Part shown: in pieces, positions 31,830-40,591 of the stretch | Position numbering within the stretch: the stretch's first letter is position 1 | Layout: each line of letters starts with the position of its first letter | Source: Heligmosomoides polygyrus polygyrus | Lineage: Eukaryota > Nematoda > Chromadorea > Rhabditida > Heligmosomidae | Direction: 5' to 3' | Length of the DNA: 64,000 bases | Assembly: GCA_947396885.1 (NCBI GenBank) | Contig: OX377205.1 | Coordinates: 21,129,407-21,193,406 of the forward strand | The notes under the pieces: model-generated | Databases searched by the model: none | What the model was told of the DNA's origin: nothing | The model's input: the letters and a program-made list of their open reading frames with translations, nothing else | Position numbers and translations under genes: made by a program

Positions 31830-32040
31830 GCCATGCACGGCGCAATCACAACGCATGGCACACCGAACTTTGTATGTTAATTGCACTGCAAGATTAGATA
31901 AAATTGAGCTATTTCTGCGGCTGAAATTAGTATCAAATAAACTTTTTTGAGGACACTTTGTATTGAGCCTTGAGAATAATTTTTTTTTAGTTAAAAATTG
32001 CTTTGAGTTTCTCAAGACTGCAACTTGTGGATGTGGGGTA
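31830..32040 (-). repeat. LTR-like fragment (same family as 8,480 and 51,290)
   Basis: GAGGACACTTTGTATTGAGCC...AATTGCTTTGAGTTTCTCAAGAC aligns with the right-arm LTR-like sequence at 51,305-51,395. GCATGGCGCAATCAC-type sequence upstream (31,835 onward) aligns with 51,198 onward. It is a truncated solo piece. Confidence 0.6.
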
Positions 32041-32152
32041 GTAAGGAGCGAGTGTGGAGTAGAGGATTCGAACAAATATTTATACCGTGATACCACCCCA
32101 ATTCGAATGGGGAAGCGGAGCAATTTGTCTTGACGTTTAAGAGCATACTGTA

Positions 32153-32455
32153 TAAAGGATAAAGGATAAGGATAAAGGACGGCGTTACTCAGCCCCTTTT
32201 GGGATGCGCCAGCGCATTCTTCTTCTACGGGATGTCGTAGAGGCGACATGAATGCGTATTCGGCCATACAATGACTTGCGGTGGCCAGCCGACGTACAAG
32301 TCAGTGTTTTATCCTTCCCAGACAAGACTGGTACCAATTCACCGACCCCGGAGGGATGGAAGGCTTTGTTGGCCTGGGCGGGAAATCCGAACCAGGAACC
32401 TGGTATCAGGTGCACGCGACAGTCGCGCCTCCTACGACTGCGCTACATGCGCCCT
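32153..32455 (-). repeat. tRNA-derived SINE (copy B, best preserved)
   Basis: The minus-strand head contains TGTAGCGCAGTCGTAGGAGG (A box) and GGTTCGGATTTCCC (near-consensus B box) with tRNA-like spacing, followed by the shared body and an irregular TCCTTTATCC tail at 32,153-32,180. It inserted between an LTR fragment and a gypsy integrase fragment. Confidence 0.85.
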
Positions 32456-32479
32456 ACAGCATAAAGGTCGAATAAGACC

Positions 32480-32880
32480 GAAGAAAACGCAGTGTGGGAT
32501 CTTCTTTTTGAATATCGAGTAACACCACACGTAGCGACTGGGAAATCGCCAGCAGAAATGCTACTAGGGCGTAACCTTAGAACAAAGCTGGACATGATTC
32601 GATCTAAAAATGAGAATTTAATGAAAAAATATGCAGTGAATATGAAGGCGCAGTATGATAGAGGTAAAAGGGAGCGGAAATATAGAATTTGACAGGAAGT
32701 ACATGTGCGAAACTATAGTAACACAGGTGACAGGTGGATTCCTGGAATAATTGTAAAGGCTTGTAGAACAGGTACGTATGAAGTGACATTGGAACTGGAC
32801 AGCGTAAGCTGACCAGATAAAGGAACGCGTTATCCCATGGGAAGAGGTGGAGGGCTATCAATTAAGGAAGATGGAAAAGA
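32480..32880 (+). pseudogene. Ty3/gypsy integrase C-terminal fragment
   Basis: It reads LLFEYRVTPHVATGKSPAEM, LLGRNLRTKLDMI, MKAQYDRGKRERKYRI, then after a stop QEVHVRNYS, DRWIPGIIVKACRTGTYEV. These are the end of the integrase core (FAYRNTPH--TG-SPAE-L-GR-LR) and the C-terminal chromo/SH3-like region of gypsy integrases. It differs in sequence from the other two gypsy elements, so it is a separate family. The 3' limit is near 33,005, where the RTE tail begins. Confidence 0.85.
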
Positions 32881-33453
32881 AAGAAGGAAAAGGCTTACTG
32901 AGGCCGGAAAGGCCGTGGAAACAGAGAAAGTGCGGAGATTGAACCGCAAACGGAGGGAAACAGCGAATGAAAGAATATGTGCAGAATCAGAAGATATGAA
33001 GAATTAATATGATTGCGATGGAAGTGATACCGAAGAATGGAGATAGTACTTACTTAGTACTTAGTTCCTCCCATGCTGTTGAGCGCATAGGGCGACGAAC
33101 TCTTTCCACCGCTGCCTGTTTCGGGCTATTTCTTCACACTCCTGCCTAGAAATATTCATAACTTCCAGGTCATTCAAAAGCGTGCGACGCCACGTGTTTT
33201 TTGGGCGGCCTCTGGTTCGCTTTCCTGGCGGTGTCCATTGCATGGCTGATCTTGGCAGGCGGTGCGCCGGCATTCGAAGAATGTGTCCGGCCAGGCGGAG
33301 TCGGCGTTGCACAACGGTTTCGTAGAGGCACCTTGAGTGACAGCGCCGCAATACTTCTTCGTTCGACACATGGTCCGTGTAACGTAACCTCATAGTTTGC
33401 CGCAAACATTTGCAATGGAACGCGTTGATCCGTCTGATGATGCTAGCTGACAT

Positions 33454-33855
33454 CTACCATGTTTCGCTAGCGTACACTGCAGTGGGGACGACTATCGAAG
33501 AATACAAACGCAGCTTGACCTTATTTGAAATTGAAGACGACGTCCACAGTGGCTTAAGCCTCCGGAACATTGCCGTTGCCTTCGCAATCCTGCATCGAAC
33601 GTCAGCTTCAGCATCTCCGTCACTTGTGATCATGCTTCCCAAGTAGGTGAAGTTATCCACTACTTCCAAGCGATCCGATACTACGTAGATGGCGTCCCTT
33701 GGGCTCGCAATTCCTACGCACAGGACCTTTGACTTTTCGGGACTAATTCGGAGTCCAATGTTGCCTGCTTCTTGGCTAAGGCGTTCTGTAATTCTTTGTA
33801 ACTTATCATCGTCCTCAGCGAATACGGCGATGTCATCAGCAAAGTCCAGGTCCAT
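33454..33855 (-). pseudogene. RTE RT catalytic FADD box and thumb region (copy 2)
   Basis: MDLDFADDIAVFAEDDDKLQ contains the catalytic Asp pair (FADD), followed by ISPEKSKVLCVGIASP, YLGSMITSDGDAEADV and KLRLYSSIVVPTAVYASETW. The downstream piece 33,453-33,061 carries AFHCKCLRQTMRLRYTDHVS and GHILRMPAHRLPRSAMQW to the end of the ORF. Confidence 0.9.
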
Positions 33856-33911
33856 AAGTCGTCCCCTAAACTAAGGAATGCCTTCCTGTACTTCGGCTGT
33901 CGTTCTTCTCA

Positions 33912-35582
33912 TTACGAAGTCGAGGGCGACGTTGAATAGCAACGGTGAGAGAACAATCCCTGCCTGACTCCTGTGGTGACCTCAAAGTAACTTGTATTTC
34001 CAAGCGTTGTCTTCACGCAACACATGGAATTTTGATATAGACTTCTGAATATCCCGACGAAGGTCGTAGGGATCCCATAGAGCTTGAGTATTTCCCATAG
34101 CGACTCACGGTGGACACTATCAAAAGCCTTCTTAAAATCGACGAAGTTTATGAAGAGCGGGTAGCGATACTCCAGGCACTGCTCGATGATGTTGCATAGC
34201 GTAAAGATCTGGTCGCAACACGATCTTCCGTATCTGAATCCAGCTTGCTCCTCCCGCAGTCGAACATCAATTGCATCTCGAAGCCTTCTTAACAATGCGG
34301 TGCAGAATACTTTGCCTGGCACTGACAACAGGGTGATACCTCTCCAGTTTCCGCAATCCGATAAGCTTCCTTTCTTCGGCAGTTTGACTACTAAGCCTTT
34401 TTTCCAATCCTCTGGCACTTCATGTTGATGCCAGCAGCTATTGAAGAGTGTCGTCAATTGTTCCGCTACCGGTGCGGCTCCAGCTTTTAACATCTCCGCT
34501 GCAATTTCGTCGAGGCCAGGGGCTTTTCCGTTTTTGAGACCTCGTATTGCTGTCTTTGTTTCCCTTACCGTTATGTAGCCGGTATTGACGTTTAGCTCCC
34601 CCAGGGCGTTTTCATCATCGAACGTAGGCGATGCGGATGGCTGGGGCTGGTTGTACATTTCACGGAAGTGTTCAACCCATCTTTCATTTTGTTCAGCTTC
34701 GCTGACAAGTAGTCTGCCATTTTTGTCCTTTATAGGGACACACGTGTTGAGTCTTGCTCCTGTTAGCTCCGAAACGATTCGATATAGTGTTTTTGAATCA
34801 CCACGAGTAGCCGCTGTTTGTGCTTCCGTTTCCTTATGGGCAATCCAGGCTTTCTTATCACGGCGACATGATGCTTTTACCTGTCGGTCGAGTTCTGAAT
34901 AGGTTTCGCCCCATTGCCTTGCTTCGTCAGGTGTCTTGGCACACTCTCTTCTTTGCCTGGCTTGCTTCCTCTTATCTATCAGCTCCCAGGTTTCTTCTCG
35001 AATCCATTGCTCCTTTCGCTTGCCTCGTCTGCGTCCGATGGTCACTTCAGCACTTTCACACAACGCGATCTTGACGGCTTCCCAGTGTTCGTCAATGCTT
35101 TCGCATTCGGCAAGCATGCTGAAACGGTTTCGTAATTCAACGCGGAAGTTCCTCGTGGTTGTGTGGTTCTTGAACTTTTCGACATCATATGGTCGTCTGA
35201 CAACCGGCCTTTTTTGCAGTTTCAGCTTCAGCTTTAACGTAGCCCTGACGAGATAGTGGTCTGTGCCTACATCAGCTCCTCTGTATACACGTGCATGGTG
35301 TACTGAAGTTCTCCATTTGCGGCTGATGCAAATGTGGTCGATTTCATTAGCCGTTGTGCTATTTGGCGATCTCCAAGTTTTCTTGTGGATGCCTCGGTGG
35401 AAGAAGAATGTATTCGCGATGCATAGATCGTTGAAATCGCAGAATGACACGAGCCTTTCTCCGTTGTTGCTTAGGCGGTCCGATGATGCGAACGCTCCGA
35501 CAGATTTTTCCATGCCTTTTCGATCGCCTCCCACCTGCGCCTTGAAGTCGCCTAGAACAAGCTTGAGGTCCCGTCGTGGCAT
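33912..35582 (-). pseudogene. RTE endonuclease C-terminus and reverse transcriptase (copy 2), 556 codons
   Basis: The longest ORF in the window. It starts in the catalytic endonuclease block (LVLGDFKAQVGGDRKG), passes through TWRSPNSTTANEIDHICIS and GADVGTDHYLV, a basic coiled linker (ETWELIDKRKQARQRRECAK), and RT motifs KAPGLDEIAAEMLKAG, NWRGITLLSVPGKVF, EEQAGFRYGRSCCDQIFT, INFVDFKKAFDSVHRES and TTGVRQG. Frame is lost just after GVRQG, before SPLLFN, so the FADD box is in the next ORF. In living relatives the product nicks DNA and copies its RNA in place. Confidence 0.92.
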
Positions 35583-36254
35583 TTCTCAAAGACATCTTGT
35601 AGCCGTTCATTGAAATCGTCCTTCTCGTCGTCGGTTGCGTCTTTCGTTGGAGCGTACGCCTGTATCATTGCGACTCTGGTATGTCTCGTTCGAAAGCGCG
35701 CAGTGATGATTCTGTCGTTTACTGGCTCCCAACTAACGAGGGAATTTGAAGCTCGTTTGCTAAGGACGATTCCTACTCCTTTCCATGTCTTCTTTCTGGT
35801 CCAGAGAACAGGACAGTTTTTCCGTCACTGATCAAGCGTCCACTTCCTGTCCACCGGACCTCGCTGACTCCGAGAATATCTAGGTCGTAAATATCGAATT
35901 CCTGGAGGAGTTGGGCGAGACGTCCAGTTTGGTGAAGCGTGCGTATGTTCCAGGTACCAATACGCGTGATGTTCTTCGGAGAGAAAACCGAGTCCAGCAT
36001 CAGGTCTCCCGTCACAAAGCTCGGCTTCGATTTTCCCTTTTCAGCAGTATCCATATAGTTCATCGTTTCTGTAGCATAATGGTGTTTTTTTACGGGGACG
36101 GGTTGCTGGCCCGTCGCCCAACCCTCCTCCTTTTTCATCCGGGCTTGGGACCGGCAAAGGCGGAGTTAATGGAGATAGGCAGGGGTATATAAAGAGGCCG
36201 ATCGGGTACGTTGACATTTCCATGTGGAGCTCTGGATCGACGCCTTTCATCGTC

Positions 36255-36267
36255 GGGGGGGGGGGGG
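36255..36267. repeat. G13 homopolymer
   Basis: Thirteen consecutive G bases near the 5' limit of RTE copy 2; a plausible site of length error. Confidence 0.95.
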
Positions 36268-36479
36268 ACTGGGCGGTGGGGCTCCCAGGATGCAGGGGTA
36301 TTGGATGAGTGAGCGGGAAGAGACCGCGAAAGATCCCGTAGTCGTTAAAAATGTATTATGGTTTGAGGCGAATAAATGAAATAAATGTTACGAAAAATGT
36401 TGTTCGAAGATGAATTGAATTGAGTGTGGAGGAAGCAGGGGGTGTCCGAACTTGCACCCTGAGTCGCCCTGAGTGACCG

Positions 36480-36970
36480 GAGTGGTCACTACGGGGATTT
36501 GGGGGAGTAAGGAACGAGAGCGGGTGTGGTTGAGAGAAGAGTGATAGGATGAGGGAAGAAGGATAAAAAGTAGACGGGCGTATGTAACGGAATAACTCGA
36601 ATAATCATGTTACTCCTCGTTGTTCTGTTCTGTACTGGGGTCTCAACTGTGGAAAGTGTCCGATCTAAGCTAGAAGTTATATTGTAATAATATTCAAGGG
36701 CTCCACCCACTTGTGACTTATACGTACACCACAGAAATGCACGATACGATTAAAGTTTATTTTGAAAAACAATGATATTCGATAACGAACACAATTTAAA
36801 GGCGCGATCCGGACGTCGGCTCAGGACAGAAGATGTCCACGGCAGGGACAAGTGTAAGAGCAGAAGTGGGCGCTTATGTGATAAGGCGGCCTCATTTTAT
36901 ACGGTAGATATGGCAGGGATCATCGATCTGGTGCACTTCTCCGCACGGTGATCTCTTGCACCTCTTAGGC
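36480..36970 (-). repeat. LTR-like unit (third copy, possibly solo LTR)
   Basis: On the minus strand it starts GGTGCAAGAGATCACCGTGC, has a TATA box (CCGTATAAAATGAGG) and continues through GCGATCC...TTAAAGTTT and GTACGTATAAGTCACAAGTG to a block matching 8,700-8,790. There is no adjacent gypsy pol in this orientation, so it may be a solo LTR. Exact ends and target duplications were not resolved. Confidence 0.6.
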
Positions 36971-37018
36971 CCCTAGGTGGGTCCTCTCGATATGCTTTCC
37001 CTTCTCTTCCCCTGAGCC

Positions 37019-37403
37019 TCAATAAAAATACTTGCCATCGATTACAGTACTAGTTGCAGTGGTATACACTGGTTCAACACTTCTGAGGCTAAGGATAGCA
37101 GCATTAAAGGTTTTCCATAGCTCGACGACTCCTATCCATTTTCTTGGTTTCTCCACGTAATACGTGAGCACGCAGTTGCGATCAGCCTCCTTTTTCCAAG
37201 TAATCAACTTCGTAATCAACTTTCTGAAGATTTCATCCTTGACTTGCGAGTATAGCGACCAAATTATGACCCACGCACGTGAAGTCTTCCAGTCCTCGAG
37301 AACATCAATAAGCCCTCGAAATTTGAGTCGACTTTGGTGTTCTCGAATGTGGCATGCCCAATTGAGCCAGTTTTCCTTGGTCGGGTTCTCTAAGCATGGT
37401 CCT
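37019..37403 (-). CDS. Unknown tryptophan-rich ORF fragment (about 127 codons, no start)
   Basis: Not recognised. The frame is open from about 37,403 to the stop at 37,019: ENPTKENWLNWACHIREHQS, RLKFRGLIDVLEDWKTSRAW, IIWSLYSQVKDEIFRKLITK, then KWIGVVELWKTFNAAILSLR and DGKYFY-stop. Evenly spaced Trp and amphipathic segments look like a real folded protein. Upstream it runs into a TTTA microsatellite, so the N-terminus is lost; downstream is the LTR-like unit. It may be a host exon or a retroelement gag-type piece. Confidence 0.45.
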
Positions 37404-37408
37404 CCATT

Positions 37409-37430
37409 TATTTATTTATTTATTTATTTG
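37409..37430. repeat. (TTTA)n microsatellite
   Basis: TTTA is repeated about five times. A second short TTTATT-type stretch at 37,478-37,497 adjoins repeat X and probably is its A-rich tail on the minus strand. Confidence 0.9.
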
Positions 37431-37496
37431 TACGTGTGCAATCGCGCAGGTTAAAACAAAAACACAAAAAAAGAACATTTTATTCATTTATTTATT

Positions 37497-37690
37497 TAGG
37501 CTGACGGTACCAGACGACCCTCCGGTGTGAGTGGCGGTGACGTGACTGTCGGTAGCGTAGCCCGGTGGCGCTATCTTGCAGCAGGGCGTTGCTATCGGTA
37601 GAAGGGCGTCGTCGTCCAGGGTACGGACCCGACATCTCCCTTCCCACAGTAAGCTCATTAAGCTCATCCTTGAGCTTAAGAGCATCGTGT
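37497..37690 (-). repeat. Dispersed repeat 'X', truncated copy with AAATAAAT tail
   Basis: The plus strand GGCTGACGGTACCAGACGAC...GTCGTCCAGGGTACGGACC is the reverse complement of the left-arm repeat at about 12,085-12,200. Homology stops at CAGCC and is followed on the minus strand by AAATAAATAAATGAATAAAA, resembling a retroposed 3' tail. The hairpin and AATAAA seen in the arm copies are absent. Confidence 0.65.
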
Positions 37691-38081
37691 TGTCGGTCGA
37701 TAATACTCCTTGATAAAGAAGTGTCAAATATACAGCAAAAGGATACAGGAACTACATAGTAGTCATGCTATAGCTTAGGCTATATGGTGAATTATTGACC
37801 GAGAGAGGAACGTGTGAAATTGTGGTCTGCGGTTAATTCACCAGACGGTATTCGATGAGGATGAATGAATGAGGTCCGCACAATCATTGAGAACAAGCTC
37901 GTCCTCGAGCTTGCCTAGGAGGTAGTGGAAGAGTCGTACAAAGTATCGGAGACGAAGTTCAAGTTTTTCGTCTCGAAAGATAGGCACGTGGGGTGTGGTG
38001 ATGAAGAGGATTGAAGTGAAGATAAAGAGGTTTTAAACCTTCCGCATTCATTGATGGGGTTGATGAAGAAGATTACGATAA

Positions 38082-38175
38082 ATTCAGTACCTTATTCGGT
38101 ACAGCACAAAATTTAATAGGTGACACATAATTCAATACCTTATTCGGTACAGTACACAATTTAATAGGTCATACA
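38082..38175. repeat. 47-bp tandem duplication
   Basis: ATTCAGTACCTTATTCGGTA...ATAGGTGACACATA (38,082-38,128) is followed directly by ATTCAATACCTTATTCGGTA...ATAGGTCATACATA (38,129-38,175), with a handful of differences. Non-coding. Confidence 0.9.
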
Positions 38176-38687
38176 TATCTATTGTTATAATAAAGGCAAC
38201 AATTATTTTGCATAGAACCATGAAATGGACGTGAAATATGATAAAAATTAGGGGTGCAACGTTTAGAAAAATATAAAGTGCTCATTATCATGCACACGTT
38301 TGCGAGCGAGAGGAATGTGGAAGAGGTGTTATTAATGCACCATTGAGAATAAATTACTTTATTACATTGTTAATACAGTTAGAATTCAGTTGCATTTTTG
38401 AGAGAAAAATTATTTCACATGTTATGAAATCAATTTATTCACATTTGTTTAGCGCAAGTTTTATACAGACGATTTGTCAAGTGTCCGCGTTAGGATTTTA
38501 AAGCGAGTTCGGTTGACACAGGGGCGAGTTTGACAAAGATAGAAGAGAGAAAAGAGAATTGGAAATTCTTCGAAGTGCCCATTCAAAGAATTTGGTGCTT
38601 AATTTTGAGCGAAGCAGCGTAAATGATTTGACGTAAACTCACACTACACTGATCTAGGCACCTTTTGAGGTAAGGTCAGTGTCTATA

Positions 38688-39409
38688 CAAGGTGCGTAAA
38701 AATATTGACGCACTAAATGACGGTTGTGGAAATAGTATTGTGCAGTAAGTTTTAAAATATTTACTTGAGAAATATGGAAAATGATCTTGCAAACGCAATA
38801 GAGTAACTCGTAATTGACATTGGCTCCTTTACTGTGAATACAGGAGTGAAAACGACGGAAAAATTCATGAGCGCGCGCCGCAAGCACTTGCTTGCATTTC
38901 GTTCCGTGCTTTGAACAGGGTAGCCTTCTGCGACTGGTCACTTCTGTTGAAAGTAGCCTAGACCTCATTCTCCAAAATCGCCTAAAAAGTGCAATCCAGC
39001 GGATTCATGTTTAAGTTGTGTTCGCCTGAGAAGCTGTCCACACCTGCGCGCGCTATCTGTTTACCGTTATCGGACAGAGCTTGATAATTTTGGATTTGAA
39101 CGTAAACGTGCTTGTAATCATTATCTGTTATGACAGAGCCGTGGCTGACGTTTAGGTTGCTGACCTCTTTCCTCACCAACCGTTTCGAATAGCGCCTAAT
39201 TCTCTTGTTAAGGAAGTATTCAGCTCTTTGGGTAACAGACAAAAAAAGGCCACCGTAACGATGACGATCATGTTTCTTCAGTTTTTTTGTGAGTGTTTTT
39301 TGAGCACAATACAGACAACAAAAATAACACACAAAAACCTAGAGGGGTAGAAAGAGAAAGCTGAAGCTGAAACAAGAAGTAGGTGCGTCAATACTTTTTA
39401 CGCACCCTG
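38688..39409 (-). mobile_element. IS630-Tc1-mariner element, internally deleted, both ends present (copy C)
   Basis: TIRs CAAGGTGCGTAAAAATATTG...ACGCAC (38,688) and the complement of CAGGGTGCGTAAAAAGTATT...GACGCAC (ending 39,409) are flanked by TA on both sides (38,686-38,687 and 39,410-39,411), the Tc1/mariner target duplication. At 722 bp it is shorter than an autonomous element. On the minus strand an N-terminal DNA-binding piece (KTLTKKLKKHDRHRYGGLF, FLNKRIRRYSKRLVRKEVSN) precedes a C-terminal tail (RALMNFSVVFTPVFT-like); the catalytic domain is missing. Confidence 0.88.
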
Positions 39410-39471
39410 TAGTCCATAGCTTGTCCTGCTGAAGTGTACTTCTTCTGTAATCGCGGTGAACGTCGCATGGG

Positions 39472-39888
39472 TTATTCCGTGGGGTCCGGTGCTTCTTTTG
39501 AGCTTTCCAAAATAGGGACTGATGCCGTAGAAGACGTACTGACTACCTTGGAACGTGGAGAATATAACTTCAACCGGTTCATATGCACTGTTTGTCGGTT
39601 TTGGCGACCCACAAGGTCTTGAATCGTCACAATGGGTCGATCAAGTACTTCGGCAGTGAACGGGCCTTTCCACTGATTGGTTATTTTGGGACTCACAGTG
39701 TCGTCTCGCAAAAGTACTAGATACCAGTGGAAGCTCCATTGGGCATACCTTATAGAATTAATCGTATCCCGCCTTGTATAGTTTCGTTTTTCTGCAATTT
39801 GACGTCCTACTGCTATGATGCGGTCTTTTAGAGCAGCAGTTAATTGGTCCGTAAAGTTGTCAGTGGCGAATACGAGTGTGAACGGCAA
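39472..39888 (-). pseudogene. gypsy 2 integrase C-terminal region
   Basis: It starts PFTLVFATDNFTDQLTAAL, passes YLVLLRDDTVSPKITNQWKG (GPF/Y-type module) and ends with NRQTVHMNRLKLYSPRSK. This C-terminal part of gypsy integrase binds DNA. It overlaps the core ORF by a frameshift near 39,870. Confidence 0.85.
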
Positions 39889-40403
39889 GTTGTGGACGAT
39901 ATCACACCATGTGATCGGGTTCCGTCCATGTGTCCCAAGAATGGGCTATATCCTGTAGTTGAACTTTTACTGCCATTATAGGCAAACACAAAGAAGCCTG
40001 ACCACAGGTCTCTGGCTTCTAAGCAATATAAAGTTAGGGTGTAATGAACAACCTTATCTATTCGCTCCATCTGATCATTAACCTTATGTTTATAGCTTGT
40101 GGTAAACTTGTTTAAAATACCAAGAGTGTTGTTGATTTTTGCAAAGATATCGCTAGTGTAATTTGAGCCTCGATCCGAAACTAACTCATTCGGAATATCA
40201 TGCTTGGATACAACATCATTTATTATAGCTTTAACGACTAGTTCCGTCGTTTGATTGACGAGAGGAGTACAAATTACGAACTTGCTGAAAGCGGATACAG
40301 ATATAGATATAAACCTATTTCCGTTTATACACTGAGGAAGAGGTCGGATTACGTCCGTATAGATACGTTCAAAAGGTCTTTGGAGGATTGAAAAACTTCC
40401 CAA
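39840..40403 (-). pseudogene. gypsy 2 integrase catalytic core
   Basis: The core reads FERIYTDVIRPLPQCINGNR (first Asp), SVSAFSKFVICTPLVNQTTE, DIPNELVSDRGSNYTSDIFA (second Asp) and, near residue 108, KHKVNDQMERIDKVVHYTL (catalytic Glu). The zinc-binding CPFC lies just upstream at about 40,450. The DDE residues are preserved although the element is broken. Confidence 0.87.
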
Positions 40404-40591
40404 TTCTTCGCGTATAATGTTTCCCGAAGGGGTTTTGACTTTTTGACAAAATGGACATGTATTTACATATGTTGTGATAAGTGAGATCCGTCAATGGATT
40501 GTCGTGGTGCGCAGAGATCACGACGTTTTGCATATGGGGTTAGGAATCAACAATGCAGTCGTACTATACGTTGTGTAGTATGGACCGTCCT

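Larger units (their letters stand above)
33045..36250 (-). mobile_element. RTE-clade non-LTR retrotransposon, near full length (copy 2)
   Basis: Same family as copy 1 but less decayed and inverted relative to it. Reading minus: 5' leader to about 36,140, endonuclease 36,138-35,773, a long ORF 35,582-33,912 covering the rest of the endonuclease and most of RT, then the FADD box and connection 33,855-33,454 and the C-terminal part 33,453-33,061. The tail (AACTAAGTACTAAGTAAGTA) lies at 33,045-33,065. At least three frameshifts or stops remain. The 5' side beyond 36,140 extends into sequence not present in copy 1, ending near a G13 run. Confidence 0.93.
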
